Notes under the pieces: model-generated
Databases searched by the model: none
What the model was told of the DNA's origin: nothing
The model's input: only the letters and a program-made list of their open reading frames with translations
Shown: piece after piece, positions 43,271 to 51,972 of the stretch
How the letters are laid out: each line of letters begins with the position of its first letter
How positions within the stretch are numbered: the stretch's first letter is position 1
Made by a program: the position numbers and the translations under genes
Origin: Roseiflexus sp. RS-1
GTDB taxonomy: Bacteria > Chloroflexota > Chloroflexia > Chloroflexales > Roseiflexaceae
Direction of reading: 5' to 3'
DNA: 64,000 nucleotides
NCBI RefSeq assembly: GCF_000016665.1
Contig: NC_009523.1
Location: 5,393,501-5,457,500, forward strand

Positions 43271-44042
43271 TCGAGTCGCTACATCGCGGTGTTCAACGGT
43301 ATAATGTTTCAATCCACGCCTTCCGGGGGGAAGGCGACCGGCGTCGGGGATGACGACGCGCCCGTCGTCATCGTTTCAATCCACGCCTTCCGGGGGGAAG
43401 GCGACGAAGACTTTGTACTTGCTGGTGTCGTCGCCGGGCAGTTTCAATCCACGCCTTCCGGGGGGAAGGCGACCGACCGCCCGGCGTCCTCGTTGTCCAA
43501 CGACCAGTTTCAATCCACGCCTTCCGGGGGGAAGGCGACTGCGGTGAGTGAGGAACCGACAGACGACGCGGCGTTTCAATCCACGCCTTCCGGGGGGAAG
43601 GCGACCGGGGAGGTCAGTGATAGGAGGAAGATGATGGAAGTTTCAATCCACGCCTTCCGGGGGGAAGGCGACGGTTGTCAGCAGTGTCACAACACTCTAT
43701 AGAAATAGTTTCAATCCACGCCTTCCGGGGGGAAGGCGACACTGCGCTGCCGCAACCAGCGCTTCAATTGCGGCTTGTTTCAATCCACGCCTTCCGGGGG
43801 GAAGGCGACCGGATACGGCAGATCGGGACGCTTGTTTTCGACGCGTTTCAATCCACGCCTTCCGGGGGGAAGGCGACGTCACATCAGGGTCGACATCGAT
43901 GCCGAGGAGAGGTTTCAATCCACGCCTTCCGGGGGGAAGGCGACGCAGCGCTATACGGTGTGTCTGTGATGACGGACGTTTCAATCCACGCCTTCCGGGG
44001 GGAAGGCGACCGCAGCAGTTCTTGGTCTGCCGCGTCCTCGAC

Positions 44043-44344
44043 GTTTCAATCCACGCCTTCCGGGGGGAAGGCGACGCAATCGGCGCGGCGACGGCGTACC
44101 TCGCCGACGTTTCAATCCACGCCTTCCGGGGGGAAGGCGACGACCGGCGGGTTTTCACAAGTGCGGGTGCGTACGAAGTTTCAATCCACGCCTTCCGGGG
44201 GGAAGGCGACCGGTTGGGTTGTTGGGGTGCGTGCATCCGGCGATGTTTCAATCCACGCCTTCCGGGGGGAAGGCGACGATGAGCGGCGGCTTGCAACGTT
44301 GGTGCGCAGCGGTTTCAATCCACGCCTTCCGGGGGGAAGGCGAC
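44043..44344 (-). repeat. Four-spacer block, copy B of an internal duplication
   Basis: Copy of 42969-43270 with the same spacers in the same order. The two copies are 1074 bp apart. Recombination between repeats, or unequal replication, would produce such a block. Confidence 0.95.
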
Positions 44345-47300
44345 CTTCGGCACAATCGCCTTACCCCGCAGTATACTCCAGTTTCAATCCACGCCTTCCG
44401 GGGGGAAGGCGACCGCAGCGCGGGTTCCGACCAGTGCTCCAAAAGATGTTTCAATCCACGCCTTCCGGGGGGAAGGCGACCGCCATCTCGACATCAACCG
44501 CATCGCCGTCGCCGTTTCAATCCACGCCTTCCGGGGGGAAGGCGACGAAACCCCACCGACGCTGGCGGGGTTCCGGGGAGGGTTTCAATCCACGCCTTCC
44601 GGGGGGAAGGCGACTCCAACTCGTTGAGTAACCACTCCAGCGCGGGGAGTTTCAATCCACGCCTTCCGGGGGGAAGGCGACCCCGGACGCGCGAATACTG
44701 AAGATTACGTCGGAGAGTTTCAATCCACGCCTTCCGGGGGGAAGGCGACTCCGGGATTTGCCGTTGAGGTGAAAGCGAGGAAGTTTCAATCCACGCCTTC
44801 CGGGGGGAAGGCGACGCGGATCGAGGAAGGCGCGGAGATCGCAATCACCGTTTCAATCCACGCCTTCCGGGGGGAAGGCGACCGCACCGATAGTCCGCTG
44901 ACGTGGCGCTTCCCCGGTTTCAATCCACGCCTTCCGGGGGGAAGGCGACCTGGAGGGGTATATCGCCGAGGCGGTCGCTTGGGGTTTCAATCCACGCCTT
45001 CCGGGGGGAAGGCGACTGTTTGTCAGCAGTGTCACAACACTGCATAGAAAAAGTTTCAATCCACGCCTTCCGGGGGGAAGGCGACCGAGACGGTCGTACA
45101 ACTGTTGGCAAAAGCGCTAGTTTCAATCCACGCCTTCCGGGGGGAAGGCGACCGGTGATGTCCGGCGCGGCGCCGGCGGCTATGCTGGTTTCAATCCACG
45201 CCTTCCGGGGGGAAGGCGACCGCCGCCCGTCCGGTGACGCGCCGCAGTCCCAAAGTTTCAATCCACGCCTTCCGGGGGGAAGGCGACGGGACAGGGCGGC
45301 AGCGGCGCCGTCCTGCTTGTGGTTTCAATCCACGCCTTCCGGGGGGAAGGCGACGGCGACGCGCAGCGCGTAAGCGCGGCGGATCGCCGGTTTCAATCCA
45401 CGCCTTCCGGGGGGAAGGCGACCCGGGGACCCCGTGCGCTGCGGCGCGGCGCTGGGTTTCAATCCACGCCTTCCGGGGGGAAGGCGACCGTGCTGCTCCG
45501 CGCCGCGCAGGCGTCAACGCGCGGTTTCAATCCACGCCTTCCGGGGGGAAGGCGACCCGAGGAGTGGCGCCATGTCGCCGCCGCCATCGACGTTTCAATC
45601 CACGCCTTCCGGGGGGAAGGCGACATGCGATGCACCGTGGTTCATCGGCGCCGTGCACGTTTCAATCCACGCCTTCCGGGGGGAAGGCGACCGCGGTGCA
45701 GCCGGAACTGCTCCAGCGTGCAGCGGTTTCAATCCACGCCTTCCGGGGGGAAGGCGACTACTCGATCCGTCGGCGCGCCTGGCGGATTGCTCGTTTCAAT
45801 CCACGCCTTCCGGGGGGAAGGCGACGCGAAGTACCGCTATTTGGCGCAGATCGCGCCGGTTTCAATCCACGCCTTCCGGGGGGAAGGCGACGCTGCTGGT
45901 CAACCGCGACACCGGCGAGATGGAAGTTTCAATCCACGCCTTCCGGGGGGAAGGCGACCCAATGCGCGCCAGTTCAAACGCCAGCACTTCGATGTTTCAA
46001 TCCACGCCTTCCGGGGGGAAGGCGACCGCGGCGGTATATGCAGCGCTGCCCGCCCGCAGTCGTTTCAATCCACGCCTTCCGGGGGGAAGGCGACCGCCGG
46101 CAGCAGCGTCGGTGCAACGACGCCCGCGACGTTTCAATCCACGCCTTCCGGGGGGAAGGCGACATGCGCAGCCCGCAGTACTCTATCGCTGCGGTCGGTT
46201 TCAATCCACGCCTTCCGGGGGGAAGGCGACCGGCAGCGGCGCTAACCCCTCGGTCAGCCCGCGCAGTTTCAATCCACGCCTTCCGGGGGGAAGGCGACTC
46301 GGCGCTGATCGGCGATGCGATCCACGCGCATCTCGTTTCAATCCACGCCTTCCGGGGGGAAGGCGACCAGCCGGTTCACCAGGTCAAAGATTGCCGTTTG
46401 CGCGTTTCAATCCACGCCTTCCGGGGGGAAGGCGACCCGGAGACCGAGTGTACCTACTGAAGCTTCGTCAAGTTTCAATCCACGCCTTCCGGGGGGAAGG
46501 CGACCGAGCGGTTGTCGCTGTTGTATCTTTACTCCAAAGTTTCAATCCACGCCTTCCGGGGGGAAGGCGACCCGCCGGAATGATATACCCCTCAACCGGC
46601 GTCTGCTGTTTCAATCCACGCCTTCCGGGGGGAAGGCGACCGGCGCGCTCAGCAGCAGCACCGCCAGCGTTGCGAGTTTCAATCCACGCCTTCCGGGGGG
46701 AAGGCGACGGCGGCGGCGTACCGATTTGGCGCGTCTGTTGGAGTTTCAATCCACGCCTTCCGGGGGGAAGGCGACGCTCATCCGCCATCTTGCGCAAGTA
46801 CTCCAGGAAGTTTCAATCCACGCCTTCCGGGGGGAAGGCGACCTAGCGGGTTGCGCGTACAACGTATACGTATCAGGGTTTCAATCCACGCCTTCCGGGG
46901 GGAAGGCGACTTCAGACGCCGATATGATTCCCAGTGTGTACGAGTTTCAATCCACGCCTTCCGGGGGGAAGGCGACGTGTACGAGTCGCACACCTGGGAT
47001 GGTTCACGATGGTTTCAATCCACGCCTTCCGGGGGGAAGGCGACCGGACGCATCCCGGATGCGTTGAGTATGGGATGGTTTCAATCCACGCCTTCCGGGG
47101 GGAAGGCGACCTTGAACGCGCCGAATCAGTTCGGATTACGCGCTGTTTCAATCCACGCCTTCCGGGGGGAAGGCGACGTGCAGGGGGGTTGAACGCATTG
47201 CGTCATACGCGATGTTTCAATCCACGCCTTCCGGGGGGAAGGCGACATGCTTCCATCCGTGTTGATGATTGCGGGTTCGAGTGTTTCAATCCACGCCTTC

Positions 47301-48185
47301 CGGGGGGAAGGCGACTCAGCGGCAACAGGTTCATCAGGTTCGGGGGGGGGTTTCAATCCACGCCTTCCGGGGGGAAGGCGACCAGTACGGAGTTTTCCGA
47401 CTCGGTCGGGAGTCGGTTTCAATCCACGCCTTCCGGGGGGAAGGCGACACGGTTTTGATCTCGCTTGACAGCGCGAGATGCCGGTTTCAATCCACGCCTT
47501 CCGGGGGGAAGGCGACCTAACCGTATCTCGGTGTTGTTCGCGCGCCGGATGTTTCAATCCACGCCTTCCGGGGGGAAGGCGACATAATGGGTACGAGTGC
47601 CAAAGCGGTTTATCTCTTGTTTCAATCCACGCCTTCCGGGGGGAAGGCGACTCCCTATCAACTGTCCTTCATACTCGCGCCAGACGTTTCAATCCACGCC
47701 TTCCGGGGGGAAGGCGACACCAACACGACGACGTGGTTCGCAATGACCGAAGTTTCAATCCACGCCTTCCGGGGGGAAGGCGACACAGACCCCGACATAC
47801 CAACCGAGATGAGGACGCGGTTTCAATCCACGCCTTCCGGGGGGAAGGCGACGCCAGCGCCTCAAGCACCTTCGCGGCTTTCGGCGTTTCAATCCACGCC
47901 TTCCGGGGGGAAGGCGACTGAGGTGACGGATGTACGCGACGCTGGCGCAGTTGTTTCAATCCACGCCTTCCGGGGGGAAGGCGACACAGCGTACTACGTC
48001 TACAGGACGGAGAGTGGAGTTTCAATCCACGCCTTCCGGGGGGAAGGCGACCTACGGACACATCTTCCGGTTCCGCAACCTTGAGGTTTCAATCCACGCC
48101 TTCCGGGGGGAAGGCGACCTATGCCGAGGGGAGGAAGGTAATCTACGAGTATGTTTCAATCCACGCCTTCCGGGGGGAAGGCGAC

Positions 48186-48347
48186 CGCAATATCTAGGGT
48201 TGCTATGCCCTGCTTCCGCCAGATATTGTAGCATGACCCGGATCTTCAGGGTTGCTCTCGGTGCAATTTGTCCATATATAAGGTTTTTAAGGTGCTGCTG
48301 AGTTTGCGAACCTCCCGGCGATTCCATGTTCGCTTCTGGTTCGCAGA
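48186..48347 (-). promoter_or_regulatory. CRISPR leader
   Basis: This 162-bp stretch separates the first-acquired-side repeat from the stop of cas2. It has less GC than its surroundings, with a TTATATATGG segment on the minus strand (about 48273-48282) and TACAATATC (about 48225-48233). Its position beside cas2 and adjacent to the active repeat end identifies it as the leader carrying the array promoter and the integration signal. I could not assign a -35 element with confidence. Confidence 0.75.
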
Positions 48348-48638
48348 CTAAAGAATAAGCGTCCCTTCTATGTCAACGTCAGGGGCGACGCCTACGTGCC
48401 TGACCCGGTGTCGCCATTCGTCGCCAAGGTAGTAGTAGCGTATGCTGTCGGTCTCCACATCGATAATGCGCTCCAGCCTGGCTTGCAACTGGCGGAGTTG
48501 CGCGGCATCTATAATGCATTCAAATACCGACTTCTGAACCCGTTGTCCGTAGTCCTGACAGGCTTTTGCAACTTTGAGCAGTCGCCGTTTGCCAGCTTCC
48601 GTTTCCGTGTTGACATCGTAGGTGATCAGTACCATCAT
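48348..48638 (-). CDS. cas2: CRISPR-associated Cas2
   Basis: The 96-residue protein has the Cas2 ferredoxin-like fold: MMVLITYDVNTETEAGKRRL, with the first Asp of the metal site, then YGQRVQKSVFECIIDAAQL and DSIRYYYLGDEW. Together with Cas1 it integrates new spacers as a 4:2 complex. AGGAGG lies four bases before tandem ATG codons at 48633-48638. It is the last gene of the operon and immediately precedes the leader. Confidence 0.96.
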   Translation of the reverse strand: MMVLITYDVNTETEAGKRRLLKVAKACQDYGQRVQKSVFECIIDAAQLRQLQARLERIIDVETDSIRYYYLGDEWRHRVRHVGVAPDVDIEGTLIL

Positions 48639-48739
48639 ATGTCCTCCTGTGAGTCTGGTTTCGTATAAGCCTCGTCGCTATTGCACCGCTATAGCCATAT
48701 CCTTCGCTTTTCTGTGTTCTGTTCTGGAAAAAGGCGGCG

Positions 48740-48870
48740 GTGCGCGAGCGGATAATCTTCGACATATATTCATTTTTTCGTCTATCACCTATCGTCTACC
48801 GGCTATCATTTATCGGCTACGAGATGCGTGGGCGCATGACCTTCGACCTGTATTCGTTCGCCTTTCTATC
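48740..48870. repeat. Imperfect direct repeat between cas1 and cas2
   Basis: 47-base segments at 48740-48786 and 48824-48870 share about 32 positions, including TTCGAC at the centre and TCTATC at the end. The gap between cas1 and cas2 is 234 bp, unusually long for a type I-C operon, and this duplication fills most of it. Confidence 0.55.
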
Positions 48871-48872
48871 GT

Positions 48873-49904
48873 TCAGTTCCAGAAAAACGGCGGGTAGGCG
48901 TCGAGATCGCCCCGTAGATGCCGCGCCAGAAGCGTCGCCTGGACGTGCGGGATCAGACCGAAAGGTATCCGCTCTTTCAGGAAAGGGTGGAGAATCTCCT
49001 CTTTCTTCCGCTCCTGCCATGCACCGATTACGGCCTTGCGAGTATCGGCGTCCATCACAACTCCGCCGCTCTCTTTGGATGTGAAGCCTTTCGCCGTGAT
49101 CTGCTTGCGATTAACCAGCGAAAGCGCCATCCGGTCGGCGAAAATCGGTCGTAGTTCCTCGATAAGGTCGAGGGCGAGCGATGGTCGACCCGGTCGGTCG
49201 GTGTGCAGAAAGCCGACATAGGGGTCAAGCCCAACTGTTTCCAGTGCCGAAACTGCTTCGTTCGTCAGCAGGGTGTACAGAAACGAGAGCAGTGCGTTCA
49301 TATTGTTGCGTGGCGGACGACGTGATCGTTCCTCGAAGCGAAAGTCGTCCTTTTGATGCAGGACGAGATGGTCGAAAACGCCAAAATAGACGCTGGCAGC
49401 ATTGCCTTCGACTGCCAGCAGCGCTTCTATGCTGCTGCACCGGGAAATGGACGTGAGCGCTTCCTTGAGCGCCGCCGATGCGTTCCTGACGACTTCGACA
49501 TCGATCAGGAGCGTATGATCGCGCAGCGTGCGTTCCAGCACTTTGCGACAGTTGTAAACTTTTCCCTGTATAAATGAGGTGGCAATCGCTGCGCGTAATT
49601 CACGATCCTCTGATATGCGGTATTGTTTTTTGCGCAACAGCACGTTGCCGCGTGTCCTGCCGCCGACCCGTGCCTGAAATCGCCCGTTTGCATCAAGAAA
49701 TGTCAGTCCAATGTTGCGATCAACGCAGGCGCCCATCAGGGCAGGACTGACCCCCTGGTAGTTGAAACAGACGATGTTTTCCAGATTATGGAGGGGCAGT
49801 CGGGTTGAAACGTGAGCATCTTTCTTGACAACGATAGTCTCGCCGTCAAGCGAGAGATAGGTATCGGGCGTGGTGACGTAAAGGGTATTGTTCAGCCGTT
49901 TCAC
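48873..49904 (-). CDS. cas1: CRISPR-associated Cas1
   Basis: The 343-residue integrase joins prespacers to the leader-side repeat. Metal-binding residues are in LLAVEGNAASVYFGVFDHL (Glu), GFLHTDRPGR (His) and SLALDLIEELRP (Asp), the standard Cas1 triad. The N-terminal beta domain begins LYVTTPDTYLSLDGETIVV. Subtype I-C features such as the tail PHVQATLLARHLRGDLDAYP are present. It overlaps nothing and lies 118 bp after cas4. It is in the same strand as the rest of the operon. Confidence 0.97.
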   Translation of the reverse strand: MKRLNNTLYVTTPDTYLSLDGETIVVKKDAHVSTRLPLHNLENIVCFNYQGVSPALMGACVDRNIGLTFLDANGRFQARVGGRTRGNVLLRKKQYRISEDRELRAAIATSFIQGKVYNCRKVLERTLRDHTLLIDVEVVRNASAALKEALTSISRCSSIEALLAVEGNAASVYFGVFDHLVLHQKDDFRFEERSRRPPRNNMNALLSFLYTLLTNEAVSALETVGLDPYVGFLHTDRPGRPSLALDLIEELRPIFADRMALSLVNRKQITAKGFTSKESGGVVMDADTRKAVIGAWQERKKEEILHPFLKERIPFGLIPHVQATLLARHLRGDLDAYPPFFWN

Positions 49905-50022
49905 GACGCGACTCCTGATGTGTACTCAAACCCTTGATATCATTCCGTGCTTTCCTTCCGTGACTTACGTGTGAGAGAAGTGGCTTCAGAGTTATGCACC
50001 TGTTGTTCATCATTGAGTTCTT

Positions 50023-50691
50023 TCACGCCTGCTCGATCTGCCGTCGAATGTAGGTCTGAACGGAAGAAGTTTTTTCCTGGAGGTTCGGAAGACAGAGATC
50101 TGCCAGTGAGCAGGATCGACACGCCTTGCTGGTCTTCACACGCGGTGTATAGCCGCGCGCCATGTATGCGTGCATCTCGGCGGCTGCGTCGCGCACCAGA
50201 CGACGCAGATCTTCTGTCAACTCCACCGGTTCGCGGCGACGGGTTTTGCCGTAGTACAGGAAGCCGCGCGGAATGGGAACTGCCAGCATTTCTTCCAGAC
50301 ACATCGCCTGTGCACACAATTGAGCTTCATCTACCGGATCGCGCTTGGGGTGACCACGCTTGTACTCGATGGGTGCAGGCTGGTAGAACCCTTCGCGTCC
50401 CGGCAACCGGACACCCTCCGGGCTGCGGGTGAACTCCACCACATCGCAGACGCCTGAGAGACCGAGCGTGTACGATGCAACCGGAACTGAGCGTGAAATG
50501 ACCACATCGCGGCGCGTTTCCACAAAGAAGGGATCATCGACCCGTTCGTGCAACTGTTTGCCTTCTACCGTCAGCACATTGTCCTGCCACTGCATCTCGA
50601 TGTGAATCAATGCCCACTGGCGGCGGCAGAAGAGAAAGTGCTGGATGCCGGAAAGGGGCAGTAGTTCGTCTGGTGTGTATTCGCGGGTCAT
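50023..50691 (-). CDS. cas4: CRISPR-associated Cas4
   Basis: The 222-residue protein is a RecB-like nuclease with an iron-sulfur cluster that selects and trims prespacers with Cas1-Cas2. A Cys lies near the N-terminus (HFLFCRRQWALIHIE), followed by the nuclease residues in YKRGHPKRDPVDEAQLCAQ and three Cys near the C-terminus (KACRSCSLADLC). The ATG at 50689-50691 follows ACAACCCT, a poor ribosome binding site. Its 271-bp upstream gap contains a CRISPR-repeat-like element and a strong hairpin, both described separately. Confidence 0.96.
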   Translation of the reverse strand: MTREYTPDELLPLSGIQHFLFCRRQWALIHIEMQWQDNVLTVEGKQLHERVDDPFFVETRRDVVISRSVPVASYTLGLSGVCDVVEFTRSPEGVRLPGREGFYQPAPIEYKRGHPKRDPVDEAQLCAQAMCLEEMLAVPIPRGFLYYGKTRRREPVELTEDLRRLVRDAAAEMHAYMARGYTPRVKTSKACRSCSLADLCLPNLQEKTSSVQTYIRRQIEQA

Positions 50692-50711
50692 AGGGTTGTT
50701 GATTTTGCAAT

Positions 50712-50744
50712 GTTTCAGTCTGCACCTCCGGTGAGGGAGACGAC
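50712..50744 (-). promoter_or_regulatory. CRISPR-repeat-like element in the cas4 leader
   Basis: This 33-base segment starts GTTTCAGTCTGCACCTCC on the plus strand and ends GGAGACGAC. It matches the array repeat in 23 of 33 positions without gaps. Both termini agree (GTTTCA and CGAC), as do scattered positions in the stem. The inner part can form CCTC/GAGG. It ends 20 bases before the cas4 start. I infer that it may be a pseudo-repeat that Cas5c or Cascade recognises in the cas transcript. Confidence 0.55.
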
Positions 50745-50753
50745 ATAGTTTTT

Positions 50754-50794
50754 GGAGAAGAGAGCGACCGAAAACGAAGGGCGCTCTCTTCTCC
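50754..50794 (-). terminator. Strong hairpin between cas7 and cas4
   Basis: Perfect 13-bp arms GGAGAAGAGAGCG (50754-50766) and CGCTCTCTTCTCC (50782-50794) with a 15-base loop. There is no T-run on the minus strand, so it may act as an attenuator or a processing site, rather than a simple terminator. Confidence 0.6.
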
Positions 50795-50880
50795 TCCGCC
50801 GGAGTGGTTCTATCAGCGCTATTAACCTTCGCGGTTATCCGGCCAGGGCTTGATCTCTAATCTGCGCTCCGCATCCAATT

Positions 50881-50886
50881 ATTATA
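50881..50886 (-). promoter_or_regulatory. Candidate internal promoter of cas4-cas1-cas2
   Basis: A perfect minus-strand -10 box TATAAT lies in the cas7-cas4 gap, about 190 bases before cas4. The -35 region is poor. If used, the transcript would carry the hairpin and the repeat-like element in its leader. Confidence 0.4.
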
Positions 50887-50962
50887 TCGACCACTACCTC
50901 GTAAATCACTAATTCCACCCCTTCTGTAACGAAAGGCAACGTCATCAAACATTCAAAACCGC

Positions 50963-51937
50963 CTATTCACCCTCAATAACTTCGGGCTTCAAACCGTCGA
51001 GGTCTTGAAGCTCGATCACGTAGTCGTCAATACTCTTCGGATCTTCAATCCCATCCCTAACCCGAACTCTCAGCGAACGATGTACTTTCGCCGAGGAATA
51101 CTGTCCATTCGGGCTGTTGTGCTTCCACCAGTAGACCCTGTAAACTTCTATGCTACCCTCAGGACGGGCAGAGGAAGCGTCATTACGGAACAGCGTCCGC
51201 AATGCCTCCTTGATAACTGCTGCATCATCGTCTGAGAAGCCGGTTTTGCTCGCCAGTTGCGGGTTAATGCTGCCATAAAAGACGTACACGCCGTGATCAA
51301 CGCGATGCTTCATGCCCATCGTATCAGAACCGCGCTTTTCGCCAGGTTCGTTGCTCACGCTTTTCGTGATCTGAATGCTGGAAACGCGGTCGAGAACAGG
51401 GACAACCGAGAAGGCGGGATGGATCGATACCGGACCGCGAATCCCAATCGAGACGCCATCGCTCTCTTCACCTTCATTACTCTTATCGCCCTTCTTGCCT
51501 TTTCCCTTCCCCTTGAAAGGAAACACCTGCCCAAAGGCACGGACATCAAACCAGGTTTCGCAGGCTTTCTTCTGATACGCCGATCTGTCATTCATGAAAT
51601 CCTTGAGATACGCCTCGGCACGCTCACGTAGACTGGTATATTCATCGTTCCGATTATCATCAGATTGAACGAATATTGGATGCTCTACACCCTTGAGCCG
51701 TTCGTAAGCCTGCTTCTGGGCCTCTGTTCTTTCTTCCTCCTTGATCCTTTCTATCTCTTTTGCCAGTTCCATCACGCGATTGCGAATCTTGCGCTTAATC
51801 GCGACATCGGAAATCTCACCAAGCCCTTCATAGGTGGTGCGAGGGCGATTTCCGTTGAGCGGATCGCCATTCGGGTTGGCATTCCTGACACACAGGATGA
51901 CGGCGAAGTCGATCTTTTTCGAGAGTGTTGTTGTCAT
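50963..51937 (-). CDS. cas7: CRISPR-associated Cas7 (Csd2), Cascade backbone
   Basis: The 324-residue RNA-binding subunit forms the Cascade backbone along the crRNA. It begins MTTTLSKKIDFAVILCVRNA and shows the family segment NPNGDPLNGNRPRTTYEG, GLGEISDVAIKRKIRNRV, IGIRGPVSIHPAFSVVP and ITKSVSNEPGEKRGSDTMG. A Lys/Gly/Glu-rich loop (GKGKGKKGDKSNEGEES) is an insertion of low complexity. GAGGAGG seven bases before the ATG at 51937 supports the start. It lies 35 bp after cas8c. Confidence 0.96.
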   Translation of the reverse strand: MTTTLSKKIDFAVILCVRNANPNGDPLNGNRPRTTYEGLGEISDVAIKRKIRNRVMELAKEIERIKEEERTEAQKQAYERLKGVEHPIFVQSDDNRNDEYTSLRERAEAYLKDFMNDRSAYQKKACETWFDVRAFGQVFPFKGKGKGKKGDKSNEGEESDGVSIGIRGPVSIHPAFSVVPVLDRVSSIQITKSVSNEPGEKRGSDTMGMKHRVDHGVYVFYGSINPQLASKTGFSDDDAAVIKEALRTLFRNDASSARPEGSIEVYRVYWWKHNSPNGQYSSAKVHRSLRVRVRDGIEDPKSIDDYVIELQDLDGLKPEVIEGE

Positions 51938-51972
51938 GGTAGTTCCTCCTCGCATTTAGCTATGTGTACAAT

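Larger units (their letters stand above)
40747..48185 (-). CRISPR. Type I-C CRISPR array, 111 repeats by my count
   Basis: A 33-bp repeat starts GTTTCAATCCACGCCTTCC on the plus strand and ends GGGGGGAAGGCGAC. Inner arms CGCCTTCC and GGAAGGCG form the hairpin. I counted 111 repeats and 110 spacers of about 32-37 bp, mean 34. All repeats look identical, including the most distal one. The repeat complement ends in ATTGAAAC, the 8-base handle of type I-C, so transcription runs on the minus strand from the leader (48186-48347) that lies next to cas2. New spacers are expected at the 48185 end. Cas5c is the expected processing enzyme since there is no cas6. Confidence 0.98.

Noticed and set aside
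46913-47011. Overlap between two neighbouring spacers sharing GTGTACGA
   Set aside because: The shared segment is only eight bases, at the end of one and the start of the next, and can be coincidence.
40665-48084. Many long open frames across the CRISPR array on both strands, rich in the peptide FQSTPSGGKAT or SIHAFRGEGD
   Set aside because: They are translations of the 33-bp repeat. As the repeat length is a multiple of three, frames stay open by repeat structure. They have no start signals or domain content.
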